Shown: piece by piece, positions 11,856 through 22,952 of the stretch
Numbering within the stretch: the first letter of the stretch is position 1
How the letters are laid out: every line of letters starts with the position of its first letter
Origin: Plantago ovata
Taxonomy: Eukaryota; Streptophyta; Magnoliopsida; Lamiales; Plantaginaceae
DNA length: 64,000 bases
Assembly: GCA_028274465.1 (NCBI GenBank)
Contig: CM051456.1
Location: 71,038,753-71,102,752 of the forward strand
Direction of reading: 5' to 3'
Program-made: the position numbers and the translations under genes
The notes under the pieces: generated by a model
The model's input: the letters and a program-made list of their open reading frames with translations, nothing else
What the model was told of the DNA's origin: nothing
Database searches by the model: none

Positions 11856-13106
11856 CTAATCATCGGGATGGTAATCCCTATAAAAGTCCCTCCACATGTT
11901 AGACAGGAGATCATTGGACTGTTGTAGAGCCTCATGTTGCTGATGGATGAGCTGTTGCTGCTCCCACCTTTGTTGCCTATCCTCTCGGCGATGCTCCTCG
12001 AATGTCTCCCGATCGCGGTTGCGATGGACAATGTGCCCGTCGAGGTCCTGTCGCAAGGCCGCAGTACTGGCATCAACTCTATCGAAACGATCGTCGAGGT
12101 AGGCCCGGAATTCAGAGAAGTCAAATCCTCTAGACCCCTATGGTGCTCGAGGCGGTGCATGCGGTGCTCTATGGACAAATGAAATATCCGGGATAGGGGC
12201 TTGGCCATCATCAGCTTCCATAGCATCCTCATAATCATTCTCGTTATCTGAATCGCTCGGTTGGAAGGGTGCTTCCACATCAGTAGCGGCAGCCGTGGGG
12301 TTCTTCATCTGATACCTAGCAAGCTGTACTTCAATAGTCGAGGGTGAAAGGGCAGCGACCTCGCAATCCCCCTCGTCAATGTCCTCGACCCCATGATATT
12401 TGCAGTAGGCAGTGATGAAGCTCGGAAAGATGAATGGCTTCTTCTTCTTTTCCCAATGGCGCTCATACTCTTCATACATGATGTGCCCGATGTCGATCCG
12501 ATGTCTGTCTATCAAGCAGTAGAGGAGTTCGGCATAATTTGGCTGTATCCAAGTGTCATTCTTCCTAGGGATCAAGTTGAAGATGCAGAATTTCATCATC
12601 ACCTTTGCCTCAATGCTAAGGTCGCTCTGACGGATCCGTGCAGGTTCTGCTCCGATTTCTGGATAGCTGTACTCCCTGTTGCAGATCACGTCCGTAATAT
12701 GTCTTCCTATCCCCCTAGAGGCCCTCGAATATAGGTAGGCATGGTTGATCCCTGTGAACTCCTGTTTCCCAAAATGGATGAATGAAGAAATTGACTCTGG
12801 TGTCCATGGTATTATTAGGCCTCGAACTAGTACCCCATTCTTCTCCTCGAGATCAGTGAATCCAGTGTAGTACTCTTGGAGGAGGCTCACGTTGTACCCC
12901 GCTGTTCCAGCTACTACCTCCGGAATATCAATCCTCCTGTCTGGAATGATCGATCTTCCCCCTTCGGCTAGCTCCGCTTCGAGCCTTTTTCGGACATCTA
13001 TCGCAGCTAAGGACAACTCGTACATGTTGTGAGAAGGTTGGGAGCTTGATGCTACTCCCTTTCCCTTCTTGCTCATGCCAGCTCTCCTCGATCCTCTTGG
13101 AGCCAT
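11856..13106 (-). pseudogene. ORF2 of family 1 element: plant-transposon-domain protein with Gln-rich tail
   Basis: The ATG at 13106 opens a basic N terminus (MAPRGSRRAGMSKKGKG), then a globular region with LLQEYYTGF, VLVRGLIIPW, ANYAELL-like and FIFPSFITAYCKYHGV stretches, then an acidic linker. The layout matches the putative plant transposon protein domain seen in extra ORFs of Athila/gypsy relatives. A single TAG at 12140-12138 ends the first 322 codons. The same frame then continues open to 11856 with a helical, Gln-rich segment (EQQQLIHQQHEALQQ). The original protein was therefore probably about 415 residues. Its function is unknown. Similarity to the copia third ORF is discussed as a finding. 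Confidence 0.7.
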
Positions 13107-13339
13107 GATTCCTCAAATCCGAAGATTGAATGAACTAGGAAGAGATTTGTTCGGATGAAAAGAAAGAGCACGTAACGGGCTTCGATTGAAGCTAAAGAAC
13201 ACACAATTTGATGGAAATATGAAGAAGTTATGAAGGATTGAAGATATTTTGAAAATGGGGGAATTTTTGGAGTTTAGATGAAGAGGATGGAGAGAAATGA
13301 GAGAAAATGGGGAAGAACCCCGATTTTATTTTCTGCAGA

Positions 13340-13443
13340 ACGTGGGGCGAGTCGCCCCGTGCGGGGCGAATCGCCTCGCGTGTCCAGAGCGCACGGCGCG
13401 CTCTGGACTCGTAGGGCGATTCGCCCCCCACCTCCTGAGGTGG
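13340..13443. repeat. internal cluster of GC-rich palindromes (family 1)
   Basis: This short GC-rich block lies in otherwise AT-rich DNA just upstream of ORF2 (sense strand). It contains GGGGCGAGTCGCCCC, GGGGCGAATCGCC and GGGCGATTCGCCC, plus a longer inverted repeat around AGAGCGC/GCGCTCT. The same words form the cluster upstream of the LTR TATA box. Confidence 0.8.
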
Positions 13444-13695
13444 GGAGAAGAACTTTTCGAAATAAATGCGGTTTTTAAGTCCCCGAAAACCATTTTTCTC
13501 ACAAAACACTCGAAAAATATCATTCAAACATAACATAAGCACATACGACACAGAGACGAACAAATTCACATATGAAAAGCAAATTGTTCAAGTATGAATG
13601 CATGCAATAAAGCGGTAAAGAAAGCGATAAAAACTCCGAGTTGCCTCTCGGATAGCGCCATTGTTTAAAGTCTTTGACTCGACTCCTGTCTGCGC

Positions 13696-15847
13696 CTAGC
13701 TCTTCTTCTTGAGGGTACTAGACTTCCCCTTCATGGATCTCCTCCTCATGCCTCGAACCTGTGAATAAGAATGAACATAGGCAGCAAGACCACAGTAGTG
13801 AGTAGTGTGAGAAGTATCAGGTGGATTAGATATGGCTCGCAACACATGTCGCTTGCCATCCACCTCAATAGTGCATGTCCTTTGGTAGATGTCCATCACG
13901 GAGCGTAGCATAGTCAAGAACGTTCGCCCCAAGAGAATGACATCCCCCGTCCCAAGTGTAGACGCCGGCATAACTACAAAATTGGTGTATACAGAAGCCT
14001 CACCAATCTTGACCAATACATTCTTCACAAAGCCTTCGGGTCTCACAAAGGATCCATCCGCCAGTTGCGCAATAGCCTTATGCTCAGATAGTTTTCCGAG
14101 GCTACTCTTCTCGAACACATTCAAAGGGAGCACATTACAGTAGGATCCCGTGTCTAGTGTGGCACGGACATCTTCAAGCTCACCAATCCCGACCTTAATA
14201 TCGAAACTTTGAGGGAGTGGCTCGGGATCCTCTTGCTCTTCTTCACTCTCGTCAGAACTAAGGTCCTTCTCTTCTTCCTTAGCCTGCGGGGACACTTCCC
14301 CCTTGCAACACTCACACTTAGGAACCTTCTTAATGGTGATTTCCACAGGAAGATCACCCGCCATGGTAATGGACATTGACTTCTCAGTGTTGCTAGGCAG
14401 CTTGCCTTGTTCCCTACTTGCTCCTCGGTCGATCAACTCTTGCATCTTTTGTTGGGCAAGCCTATTGCTCTCTTCCAACCTATAAAGTCTTGCCCTATTC
14501 TTCTCGGAATCTTCTTCATAACGTTTGAGAAAACTTTGGGTGTGATCAACCATCTTTTGCAAGTTCTCCATGAGTTGAGCCGACTTCGACTTCGGTTGCT
14601 TTTTTGGAGCGGGGTTTTCGCAGTGATCATTACCATAGTTAAGCCTACTACGGTCTTGGTTAGGGCCATAAGTTTGGCTAGCCGGTGCATATCCTTGATT
14701 GTTTCGGAATCCTCTTCTCCAAAATCCACCTCGAGGATTCCTACCATCTTGTCCGTAGCTAACTTCTTGGGTACCAAACTCCGTAGCAAAGGCTTCCTCT
14801 TCGCCTCCTTGAACCCAGTTGCCATCATCATATGCAAGCTCTGATCTACACATATGAGCCCCATGCCCATAGTTCTTGTATATTCGGCAAACTTCGTTCG
14901 AAATAGTTGTTCCAGTGGCGCGCTCTTGAGGACTTGCTTCAATTCGTTGGTAAAGCACTCGAATTGATCCCCATTCCCCCTACACATAGGGGCTTCTTGA
15001 GTCGGTGGAGCTTCAGGTCCACGTCTCCTAACCATCGCTCTTGGGTCCTTGAACTGCGAACCCTTAGCAAGCCTTTCGAAAACTGCCCAGACGGCTTCTG
15101 CGGTTTCCTCCCAAATATTGCCTCGGCATTGGAAATCCACCACTTGTTGGTTCTGGAAGGTTAGTCCATTGTAGAAGTGTTGGACTAGGTCAGAAAGTTC
15201 AAAACCATGGTGAGGGAACTTGTTCGTGAGATCTTGAAACCTCTCAAATGCGGTGTAGATGGTCTCATCATAGTCGTGTTTGAATGCAGTGATTTGCGCC
15301 TTGAGCGCGGTAGTCAAGGTGTGAGGGAAGTATTTTTCCATGAAAGCTGAAAAAACCTTCTCCCAAGTGTCCAGCGAGCCTGCTGGTAGAGAACTCAACC
15401 ATGACTTGGCTCTGTCGCCAAGTCCCATAGCAAAAACCTTCATCCTCAACTTATCCGTTGTTATTTCAGCTCCGGGTCGTGGGAGTTGGTTGACGAAATC
15501 ATCGATATCGTGCAAGTACCCCATCACATCTTCCCTTGATAAGCCATAGAACCTCGGAAGTTGTGGAATGCGTGGTTCTTGATTTCCAGATCTCGAGTTG
15601 CAGACGAAAGAACAATCGCCGGTCCCCTCATACGATCCTTGGAGGGTTGAACCCATGCTTTCAGTGGTCTAGCTTCTGCCATTCTGTCGATTTCCTTGAA
15701 AAGACTGTGTAGAGATTCAGAGAAATCGGTATCCTCTATTTCCTCTAGTTCACGCCTTTGAAGTAGTCGCCTTCTTTGGTGGTAGACTCTGTCGATCTCA
15801 GCAATTGAATCAGCAAGCGGTGTTCCTCTAGATCGTGTATGTGGCAT
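13696..15847 (-). pseudogene. gypsy-type gag and aspartic protease (family 1), frameshifted
   Basis: Three overlapping frames (15847-15524, 15656-14433, 14958-13696) together give one gag-protease. The retrotransposon Gag domain is recognised by LPRFYGLSRED, AKSWLSSLPAGSLDTWEKVFSAFMEKYF-type residues and FHHG-like KFPHHGF. A zinc knuckle follows but is damaged (CRIYKNYGHGAHMC, second Cys replaced by Tyr). The protease keeps its catalytic DTG (ATLDTGSYCNVLP) and GRTFL. The frame ends after a basic tail at 13696, with no RT following. Two frameshifts make this copy non-coding as it stands. Gag from such elements may still be supplied by intact relatives. Confidence 0.85.
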
Positions 15848-15971
15848 ACACTATCTGTAACAGACTAGGAAAGCAGTATCAGATAGATATTAAAAAGGAA
15901 AACTAAAACTACTAGAATTAGGAATTGAATGCTGAAAATATAAACAAATTAAACAGAAAAAAGGAGTATAG

Positions 15972-15989
15972 TCCCCGGCAACGGCGCCA
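15972..15989 (-). promoter_or_regulatory. primer-binding site, tRNA-Asp type
   Basis: The sense sequence TGGCGCCGTTGCCGGGGA lies three bases from the 5' LTR. It is complementary to the 3' end of plant tRNA-Asp including CCA, from my memory of that tRNA. The same 18 nt occur in the family 2 element (25985-26002). Confidence 0.85.
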
Positions 15990-15992
15990 ATT

Positions 15993-17247
15993 TGATGATG
16001 CAGGGATTGTCGGGTCCCAATCAAGCAAATAAATTTGTTATTTAGGCAAAGGCAATTCACAACTACAACGAAAACCGTAGTGTAACAGTAGAATAACCTC
16101 GAGTGTCGATCTCTAAGGACTATAACTAGCTTTATCTAATCTAATTTAGAATATAAAACAGCAGACGGCTTAGCAAAGGTTTTTCTTAACAGATAATGGA
16201 GATTGGTGATAGTATGGTCCTTCAAAGCATAACGGGTTAATAATCATGCATAAATTCCTCGGTTTTGCATGGAGATCTTTGATCAATGAATTGTCCTGTT
16301 GTAATTATCAAACACTACGAAGATATAGATTTAGATAGGTCGAAGACCAATGAATTGTCCAATTGTGTGTAATAATTAATCAACAATACGAAGATATAGA
16401 TTTAGATAGATCAAAGAAATAAAACAATAACACGGAGTATAATGCGCGATATATCCATTAGCATAATTATCAACCCTTCGCTAAGAATTCACATACTATC
16501 ACCAACGAGAAGTTTAGATACTCATAGTTGTCATGCAATCAACAGAAATCATAGAAGAAAACATGTTGAAAGATATAAAAAAATAAGTAGAAAAACTGTA
16601 AGATACAATGTTACCGAAGGTTGTCAGTCTCCGATGAATCGCGATCTTACAAGCTCCAAACTGCTATGAAAAAGTATCTCCTAAGCTACGAACCCCCAGA
16701 ACAGGCTCTGGGAAGTTCCTACCCAAAACTACAGAGAAAGGTGAGAGGATAGGTCTAGAAAAGTATGAAAAACGGAGAAAAACTGAGCAACTATATATAG
16801 GCTTCGAATTAGTGTGGGGCGAAGGGCCCCACACACCGGGTGAGTCGCCTGGTGTGGGGCGATTCGCCCCACATCCTGGGCGATTCGCCCGGGAGTATTT
16901 TTCGGGAATTTATGCGTTTTCGACGCGTTTTTGGATTTCTTCCCCTTTTCGGACTCGGTTTCTGACTTCTAGTGGCCTTCTAACCTCCAGATTCGACCCC
17001 TAGACTTCAAATCCTATCTGGAAACCTTCAGATACTCCAAATAGGCTTCTGGAACACCAATTCCTTGTCAACTTCAATATAATTGCCCGGAAAACCTCGT
17101 TTTTCAACCAAAACCTGTAAAATAAAAACTAAAGGGAAACGTGACACTATTCTAATAAAATGCACTAAAATATAGCTAAATTAACATAGAGGATAGCTAA
17201 AATAGGTGAAAAAGACTCAAATGAAAGTGTAAAATACACATTCATCA
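15993..17247 (-). repeat. 5' LTR of family 1 gag-only element
   Basis: It is 1255 bp and almost identical to the LTR at 9042-10296. The TATA box (16793-16803) and GC-palindrome cluster (16813-16896) are at the same offsets. It directly abuts the tRNA-Asp primer-binding site. Confidence 0.9.
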
Positions 17248-18035
17248 ATAATATATCATTTGCACTGGCCAGTGACTTTACCAACACAACTATGCAGACT
17301 ATGAGCAATACTCTCCTGTGCTACACTTGAGAGATGAATCCTTCACAGAATCACTTATCATCCCCATTTGTATGTAGCCATGATCCTGGATCGTGTCTTA
17401 GGTCAGCTGCTTATTCAGAGCTGACATCGACGGGTCCACCAAGGATATGGGGCAACAAATGTGATGATAAAGTCCTATAAGTACAAAGGACGACTGGCAT
17501 CACTTCGACAACTTACCGGTTCCCATAGATAGTTCGTGGTAGAGTATACATCGATGGGAGTGTCCGGTGGGTACTTCTATTGTTTGATAATCCTTCTTCG
17601 AACAACTATGCGCAGTTATGGGAACGTTTCTCGATTGTCCAACAATCCGTTCCGTGGCCGTGGGATCGGCTCACACTTGCTCCAACAAGTATAACCTCCA
17701 CGCATACTAGTCTCATCTGGTTCATTCAGACCCCTACATCCGAGATGAACCTCGACTAGGGAGAGTTTGGGATATATGATAACTCACATAGCTCCCACTA
17801 TCTGTGTGATCGGTCATCTATCCGAGGGGACATGTTTAATATCAAAACAGAAAGTAATAGAGATATGACATGATGCATGCCTGGTGTAATATAAATATGA
17901 AAACGATACTCAATAGTAAAAGCAACAAACATATATTATATTACGTTGACCTTTGTAATAGTACATATATGCCCTCTATAAGGGCACTATGCCCTTAGTA
18001 AGGACTGTCTCTAGGACATATACACTATCAAGAAC

Positions 18036-19277
18036 TCGTAGTTTGACAAATATGGATAAGCTTCCATAGCTATTCCACAAACTTCCTTTCCAATCTCTAC
18101 GTCAAGAGTGGCTTCTTCATCGTCAGTGTCTGAGCTTTCATCCTCACTGTCTTTGGAGCTAGTATCTATGCACAATGCATCGATTTTTGCTTGAAGCTTC
18201 TTCTTTTCTTCAGCAATAAAAGCTCTTTTGAACTTCTTCTTCTTTTCAGCAGATTTGCCTTTCAGCAAAGGGCAATTTGCTTTGAAGTGTCCAGGCTTTT
18301 TGCAGTAAAAGCAGAGATCATTTCCAACTGCTGGTTCTTCTGATGAAGTTTCTTGCTGAGCTTGCTTGTTCAGCGAGCTAGTCTCATTCTTGTACTTATG
18401 GTAGTTGTTACCAAGATGCTTTTTCAGCTTCTCTTTTTCTTTTCGCCTTTCAAGTTCCTTACTGATGAATTTCTTCATGTTTTTGACAACCAAAGAGTTT
18501 TCATCAGCAAGCTCTTTATCATTCTTCTTTTCAGAAGATGACGGCTTTGCAGCAAGAGCAATGTTTTGTGATTTTTAAGCAAACACATTTTCTCTTTGCA
18601 TTGTCTCGTAGTTGACAGTAGCAAGATGAGAGAACAACTCTGTTGGTGTAATGTCTGGCATTCCTTGATTGTAGTAGAAGTTCTGAGTGTGGATCCATTC
18701 TTGGTTCAGATTTCTGATGATTGTTTTCACCTTCTCAGAATCTGAGTAAAGATTTCCAACACCCAATGCTGCCATTTCACTAACAAGAGCTGTGAATCTG
18801 AAGTCCAACTCTTCCAGTGACTCATTTGTACCTTGTTTAAAGTTCTGGAACTTTAACTTCAGCGCTTCGAGTTTGTTTTCCTTGGTTTTGTCAGATCCAG
18901 TACAAAGATCTTGAACCATTTTCCAAGCTTCCTTAGCAGTTTTAGCACCCCACAGTTTGCACTGTATGGTATCCGGAGTTGATCAAATGATGATATTTCT
19001 TGCTTCGCCATCAAGACGGAATCTCTTAGCTTCGTCGGGAGTCCATTCCTCTCTTGGTTTTGGAACAACGGTATCAACCGGTTCGCCTAACATAGTTTCC
19101 TTTCCAGCTTCAGTGGTTTTGTGAGGAAAACTTCTTTCAACCTTAGTAATCTTGATAGGTCCATCATTAATGACAGTGACCATCTCATCACTAATGGCCT
19201 CAAGATGTAGCATCATGTTGTTTCGCCATTTTTCCGTAGTTTTCCAGCTTCAGCAAGGGAGCGTCTCCTAAAGACAT
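18036..19277 (-). pseudogene. N-terminal gag of copia copy A (UBN2-type Gag with zinc knuckle)
   Basis: The ATG at 19277 begins MSLGDAPLLKLENY. The segment has the copia Gag (UBN2 / DUF4219-like) pattern (WRNNMMLHL, SDEAKRFRLDG, AKEAWKMVQDLC, LEELDFRF) and an intact CCHC knuckle (CFYCKKPGHFKANC, near 18310-18270), and ends at SNYEF where the nested element enters. Lesions are one extra G near 19235, CGA to TGA near 18983, and a TAA near 18578. The gag continues at 7785. Confidence 0.9.
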
Positions 19278-19373
19278 CCTGTCAGCAAAGCACTACCAGA
19301 GCGATCAAGTGAGAGTGATTTACGGAAAGAACTTAAGGGGATCTAGGTTCAGTGCTGAAGGTTAAAGAACCTT

Positions 19374-19385
19374 GCTCTGATACCA
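19374..19385 (-). promoter_or_regulatory. primer-binding site of copia copy A (initiator tRNA-Met type)
   Basis: The sense sequence TGGTATCAGAGC, two bases after the LTR end, is the usual copia primer site complementary to plant initiator tRNA-Met. Identical sites accompany unit B (28163-28174), unit C (31041-31052) and the plus-strand copy (51502-51513). Confidence 0.9.
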
Positions 19386-19387
19386 CT

Positions 19388-20963
19388 TGTTGGTCCCTTT
19401 AAACAACAAGAAAAGATTAGAGGGGGGGGGAGGTGAATAGTCGTTTCAAACTTTCGTCGTTTAAAAACTTTCTCAGCAAGTGCTTATTACTTTTTAGTAA
19501 TGAGTTTGCTGATACTTAACTTGCTCATCAAGTGCAAGTTACTTCACAGTAACTAGTTTTGCTGATACTTAAAATCAGAGAGCGGAAGTCTTTGATACAA
19601 TAAGTGCTTCGTCAGTAAGTGATAGTTTCAGCAAGTGAAGTGAGTGAATGTGTACAGATAGATATGCTTTGCTGAAAACTAAGTACAGTAAGTAAATCAC
19701 ACAAACACTTTTATAGTGGTATCTGAGAGTGGCGTAATCTCTAAACTAATCCACTTTGTCCTTTCTAGAACTGAATCCACTAAGATAAGATTGAGGTTCC
19801 TTACAACACCTATCTAGAGCGATCCAAACAGAAACCAAAGCACACTTGCTTCGTTTCCAACCTAACTAGAGAACGTAACCTTGTTCTCCACCAAACTTGG
19901 TACTTTTAATCAGCAACACTATGCTCGATTAAGTTCACCTAGAATATCACGCCTGAAAGGGTGTATTTTCTGTTAGAGAGGTTTGGGATGTGATAACTTA
20001 ATTATAACTTATTCAGTTACAACAAGTAATCTAATAAACAAAACTTTGAATACTTTGTAGTAAACAAGTTTGATTGTTTCTGGTGTCAAGACTTGTTCTT
20101 GTTCGAATGAAAGAAAGAACACTTAACTAATTTCTTAGCCGTGTAAGTTCTACTTCTTCACAAGTAGCTTTCTCAAGCTTTAAGTCTTGGAACGGATCAA
20201 TGGCAGTAAGAGTGTTTGAAGAGTATATGAGTTTAAGAACAAGTGAGAGTATGATCACGTTGTTGACACACTTCAACTCTTTGCCGGATGACCTCTATTT
20301 ATAGTGAAATAAGGAGCCGTTTGAATTTCAAATTCTAAGGCTTTTGTTCCTTAAAATGTCACTATCTTGCTTTTGTACTTTCAGCAGCGTCCTTGTTTGT
20401 CTTTTAGTCTTCATGTCCTTCGTGTGCATGTTTTGCATTTAATGCTCATTTGAATAAAATTCAAACAGTAACATTGGAGCGCAAATACAAGTACTTTCAG
20501 CAAGAGGTCACAAATGTTCCATCAGCAAGTGGTCAGTCTCAGTTTCAGCAAGCACAACCTACTTTGTCGTTTAGATTTTCACTTATGCAATGTTGTTGCT
20601 GAAGTTTCCACTTTCTGAGCAACATGTGCCTTTGTAGATACCAGTGTTCAGAAATCTTCTAGTCTTCAGTCTTCGACATCTTCAAGTTTCTGAGCGGTTC
20701 TAAATGCTTCAATAGTTTGTTTGTGTAAACAAAGTACATTATCAGCAAATGCTTCAATAGGTTGTATTTCTTTTCAGAAAACAAGATACATCATAAGCGG
20801 TAAAACCAACCTATCTAGCACCTACTCTAAGTCTTCAGCAAACGTTCCTCTTTTACAATGTCCTTAAAATTATAAATTTCTATGGACCTTAAGAGTACTA
20901 GTTACTGGACTTTCCTTAATTTAGCATGGTTAATTGCTCATCAAAATTACAAGTTTCCTAATA
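19388..20963 (-). repeat. copia LTR, unit A
   Basis: On the sense strand it runs from TATTAGGAAACTTG (TG mutated to TA) to CCAACA and is about 1576 bp. It contains a TATA-like CTATAAATAG (sense, near 20300) and many TTGCTGA words. It abuts the truncated gag of unit B at 20964 with no intervening base. Confidence 0.88.
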
Positions 20964-21470
20964 GCTATTCCACAAACTTCTTTACCAATCTCTACGTCAA
21001 GAGTGGCTTCTTCATCTTCAGTGTCTGAGCTTTCTTCCTCACTGTCTTCGGAGCTAGTATCAATGCATAACGCATCGATTTTTGCTTGAAGCTTCTTCTT
21101 TTCTTCAGCAATAAAAGCTCTTTTGAACTTCTTCTTCTTTTCAGCAGATTTGCCTTTCAGCAAAGGACAATTTGCTTTGAAGTGTCTACGCTTTTTGCAG
21201 TAAAAGCAGAGATCATTTCCAACTGCTGGTTCTTCTGATGAGTTTACTTGCTGAGCTTGCTTGTTCAACGAGCTAGCCTCATTCTTGTACTTATGGTAGT
21301 TGTTACCAAGATGCTTTTTCAGCTTCCCTTTTGCTTTTCGCCTTTCAAGTTCCTTACTGATGAATTTCTTCATGTTTTTAACAACCAAAGAGTTTTCATC
21401 AGCGGGCTCTTTATCATTCTTCTTTTCAGAAGATGACGGCTTTGCAGTAAGAGCAATGTTTTGCGATTTT
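20964..21470 (-). pseudogene. C-terminal half of truncated gag, unit B
   Basis: This is the Lys-rich C-terminal part with a zinc knuckle (CFYCKKRRHFKANC). It ends abruptly at GIA, where the unit A LTR begins. Its N-terminal half lies at 27485-28066 beyond the nested element. Joining the two flanks shows that about 42 codons between SLNHE and KSQNIAL were already missing, in frame, before the insertion. Confidence 0.85.
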
Positions 21471-22952
21471 TGATGATGTCGTTTTTTCACCAATTAAATT
21501 TGTTTGTAGCCAAAGAACACTTATTCACTACACAAAAGATTTAGTGCAGCGGTAAGATGTTCCCGAGTGTCGTTCTCTTGGGACCTAACGTAGCTTTTTT
21601 TAGTGCGTAACAATTGTAATCAACCAACAAGCAAGTTTGTGTGATTAAACCAAGCACTCATGCAAATCAGAAACTATCAAGAGGAAGATAAAATCAAATA
21701 GAGAAAGATGTTGGTGGTAGCTTAGTGGACATGACAAACCATGGGTTATAACTTGCTATCATGCTATGAACATTTAAACATACAATAGAGAAGTATTAAT
21801 TGACCACAAAGTTGTCACATGCTTTGCATTCGAAAATACGGAATTGGCTACTCCCAATTGTATGGATGATCTAGAAGTATTAAGCGACCATAAGGGCTGT
21901 CACTACCTTGTATTCGAAGATTTGTAATTGGCTACTTTAGATCTTACGCAATGGTTCAAAGCACAACAAGCATAATCATAACCTTAGCTATCATGTCCAC
22001 ATTCTACCACCAACAATCGTGAATTAGCTACTCATAACGGATCTTGAGACAAACAACATCATATATGAATAACAATAACAAACATTCATAATCAGAATCA
22101 AAATAAGGAGAATTGATACAAGTTACCACCGATTGTCACGAGACGGTGGAATGCCCAAATCTCATGGATCAAGATACAATGAAGATGAAATTGGATGTAA
22201 TCACGTCTTTCTTGATGATAATCAAGCCTCTAGATAATGGGTCTGAGCTATGGAGCTTCAAAGAGCTCTCCCAAGCAATTACAAAGTGAAAGCAATGAGA
22301 AAAAATAACTGAAAATCGAGTTTTAATGCCAAAATCGCGATCTGGATCTGAGTCCAAGCGGAGGGCTTGGCTTCTGTCAAGCGCTTAGCTTGGCAAGCGA
22401 AGGGCTTGACAGGGGCTAAGCGCTTCGCCTGGAATTCCAGTGAATCTGCCCAGAATTTCCGCCTGACTTTAACTCGCTCTAAAGGGCTCATATGATATCG
22501 GATCGGAGCGTGTAATATACTGTTGGATATCTCTTTCAGTTAGCTACGCGTGGAAGTTGGTTTAAGGTCAATACAATGCTGTGTGAAAAAGTAATGGACC
22601 AAATGGCTAGGCTGTGTCATTCATAAACACTTGAACGACTCCAAAACTTCCACCCGAACTTTTGAATTTGCTTCCAAGGTAAGGCTAAGTTCTCAAAAAT
22701 GTGATTATTGGCTTAACTCGAACTAAGGACACTCACGAAAATGTCCACGGAGATCAAGGAACTTCAACGGGGTCATTTTTCATCCAAAATGCTTCGTTTT
22801 TAGCTCCAAAAACACCGTTTCGTACCTAAGTGCCTGAAAATGCAGAAAACACAAAACGTGACACTATTCTACAAAACTAACCAAAAACAAGGCTAAAACA
22901 TAGCAAAAGAAGGTAAAAAGACGAGATGAACGCGTCAAAAATACGTTCATCA
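21471..22952 (-). repeat. 3' LTR of family 2 element
   Basis: It is a 1482-bp LTR, TGATGAACG...CGACATCATCA on sense. It contains a cluster of AAGCGCTT/AGCGCTTGGC-type palindromic words at 22353-22440. The polypurine tract (sense TTTGGGGAGTT) directly precedes it at 22953-22965. Confidence 0.88.

Larger units (their letters stand above)
9042..17247 (-). mobile_element. non-autonomous gypsy-type element with gag-protease and ORF2 but no pol (TR-GAG/LARD-like, family 1)
   Basis: Two 1255-bp LTRs (9042-10296 and 15993-17247) are nearly identical and bounded by the 5-bp target duplication ATAAT (9037-9041, 17248-17252). The sense strand is minus. The order is LTR, tRNA-Asp primer-binding site, gag-protease, GC palindromes, ORF2, a long non-coding block, purine tract and LTR. 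No reverse transcriptase, RNase H or integrase motif is found anywhere inside, so mobility must depend on enzymes from a partner. The near identity of the LTRs and the intact target duplication point to a recent insertion. It sits inside the 2-kb solo-LTR-like element. Confidence 0.92.
7791..18030 (-). mobile_element. 2-kb solo-LTR-like element nested in copia gag, itself interrupted
   Basis: On the minus strand it begins TGATAGTGTATATGTCC and ends TTTTCTTACA, that is TG...CA. It is flanked by a perfect 5-bp target duplication, AGAAC at 7786-7790 and 18031-18035 on the plus strand. After removing the nested gypsy-type element and its target duplication, about 2029 bp remain. No gag or pol is present, which fits a solo LTR left by LTR-LTR recombination. 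A close relative lies at 54389-56495. Both contain an AT-rich block of stacked inverted repeats around AATTAATTGT-type words and a conserved 67-codon frame (8987-8784 here) that I do not count as a gene. Confidence 0.85.
1..20963 (-). mobile_element. Ty1/copia (Sirevirus-like) retrotransposon copy A, truncated by the left edge
   Basis: On the minus strand the order is 5' LTR (20963-19388), primer-binding site, gag, protease-integrase, RT-RNase H, a hairpin-rich spacer and a third ORF that runs off the window. Gag before Pol, and integrase before RT, define Ty1/copia. The long coiled-coil Gag and the extra ORF downstream of pol fit the Sirevirus lineage. The 3' LTR is not in the window. The element is split by a 10.2-kb nested insertion at 7791-18030. 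All reading frames carry at least one stop or frameshift, so it is not autonomous. It is the last of three LTR-gag units in a concatemer. Confidence 0.9.
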
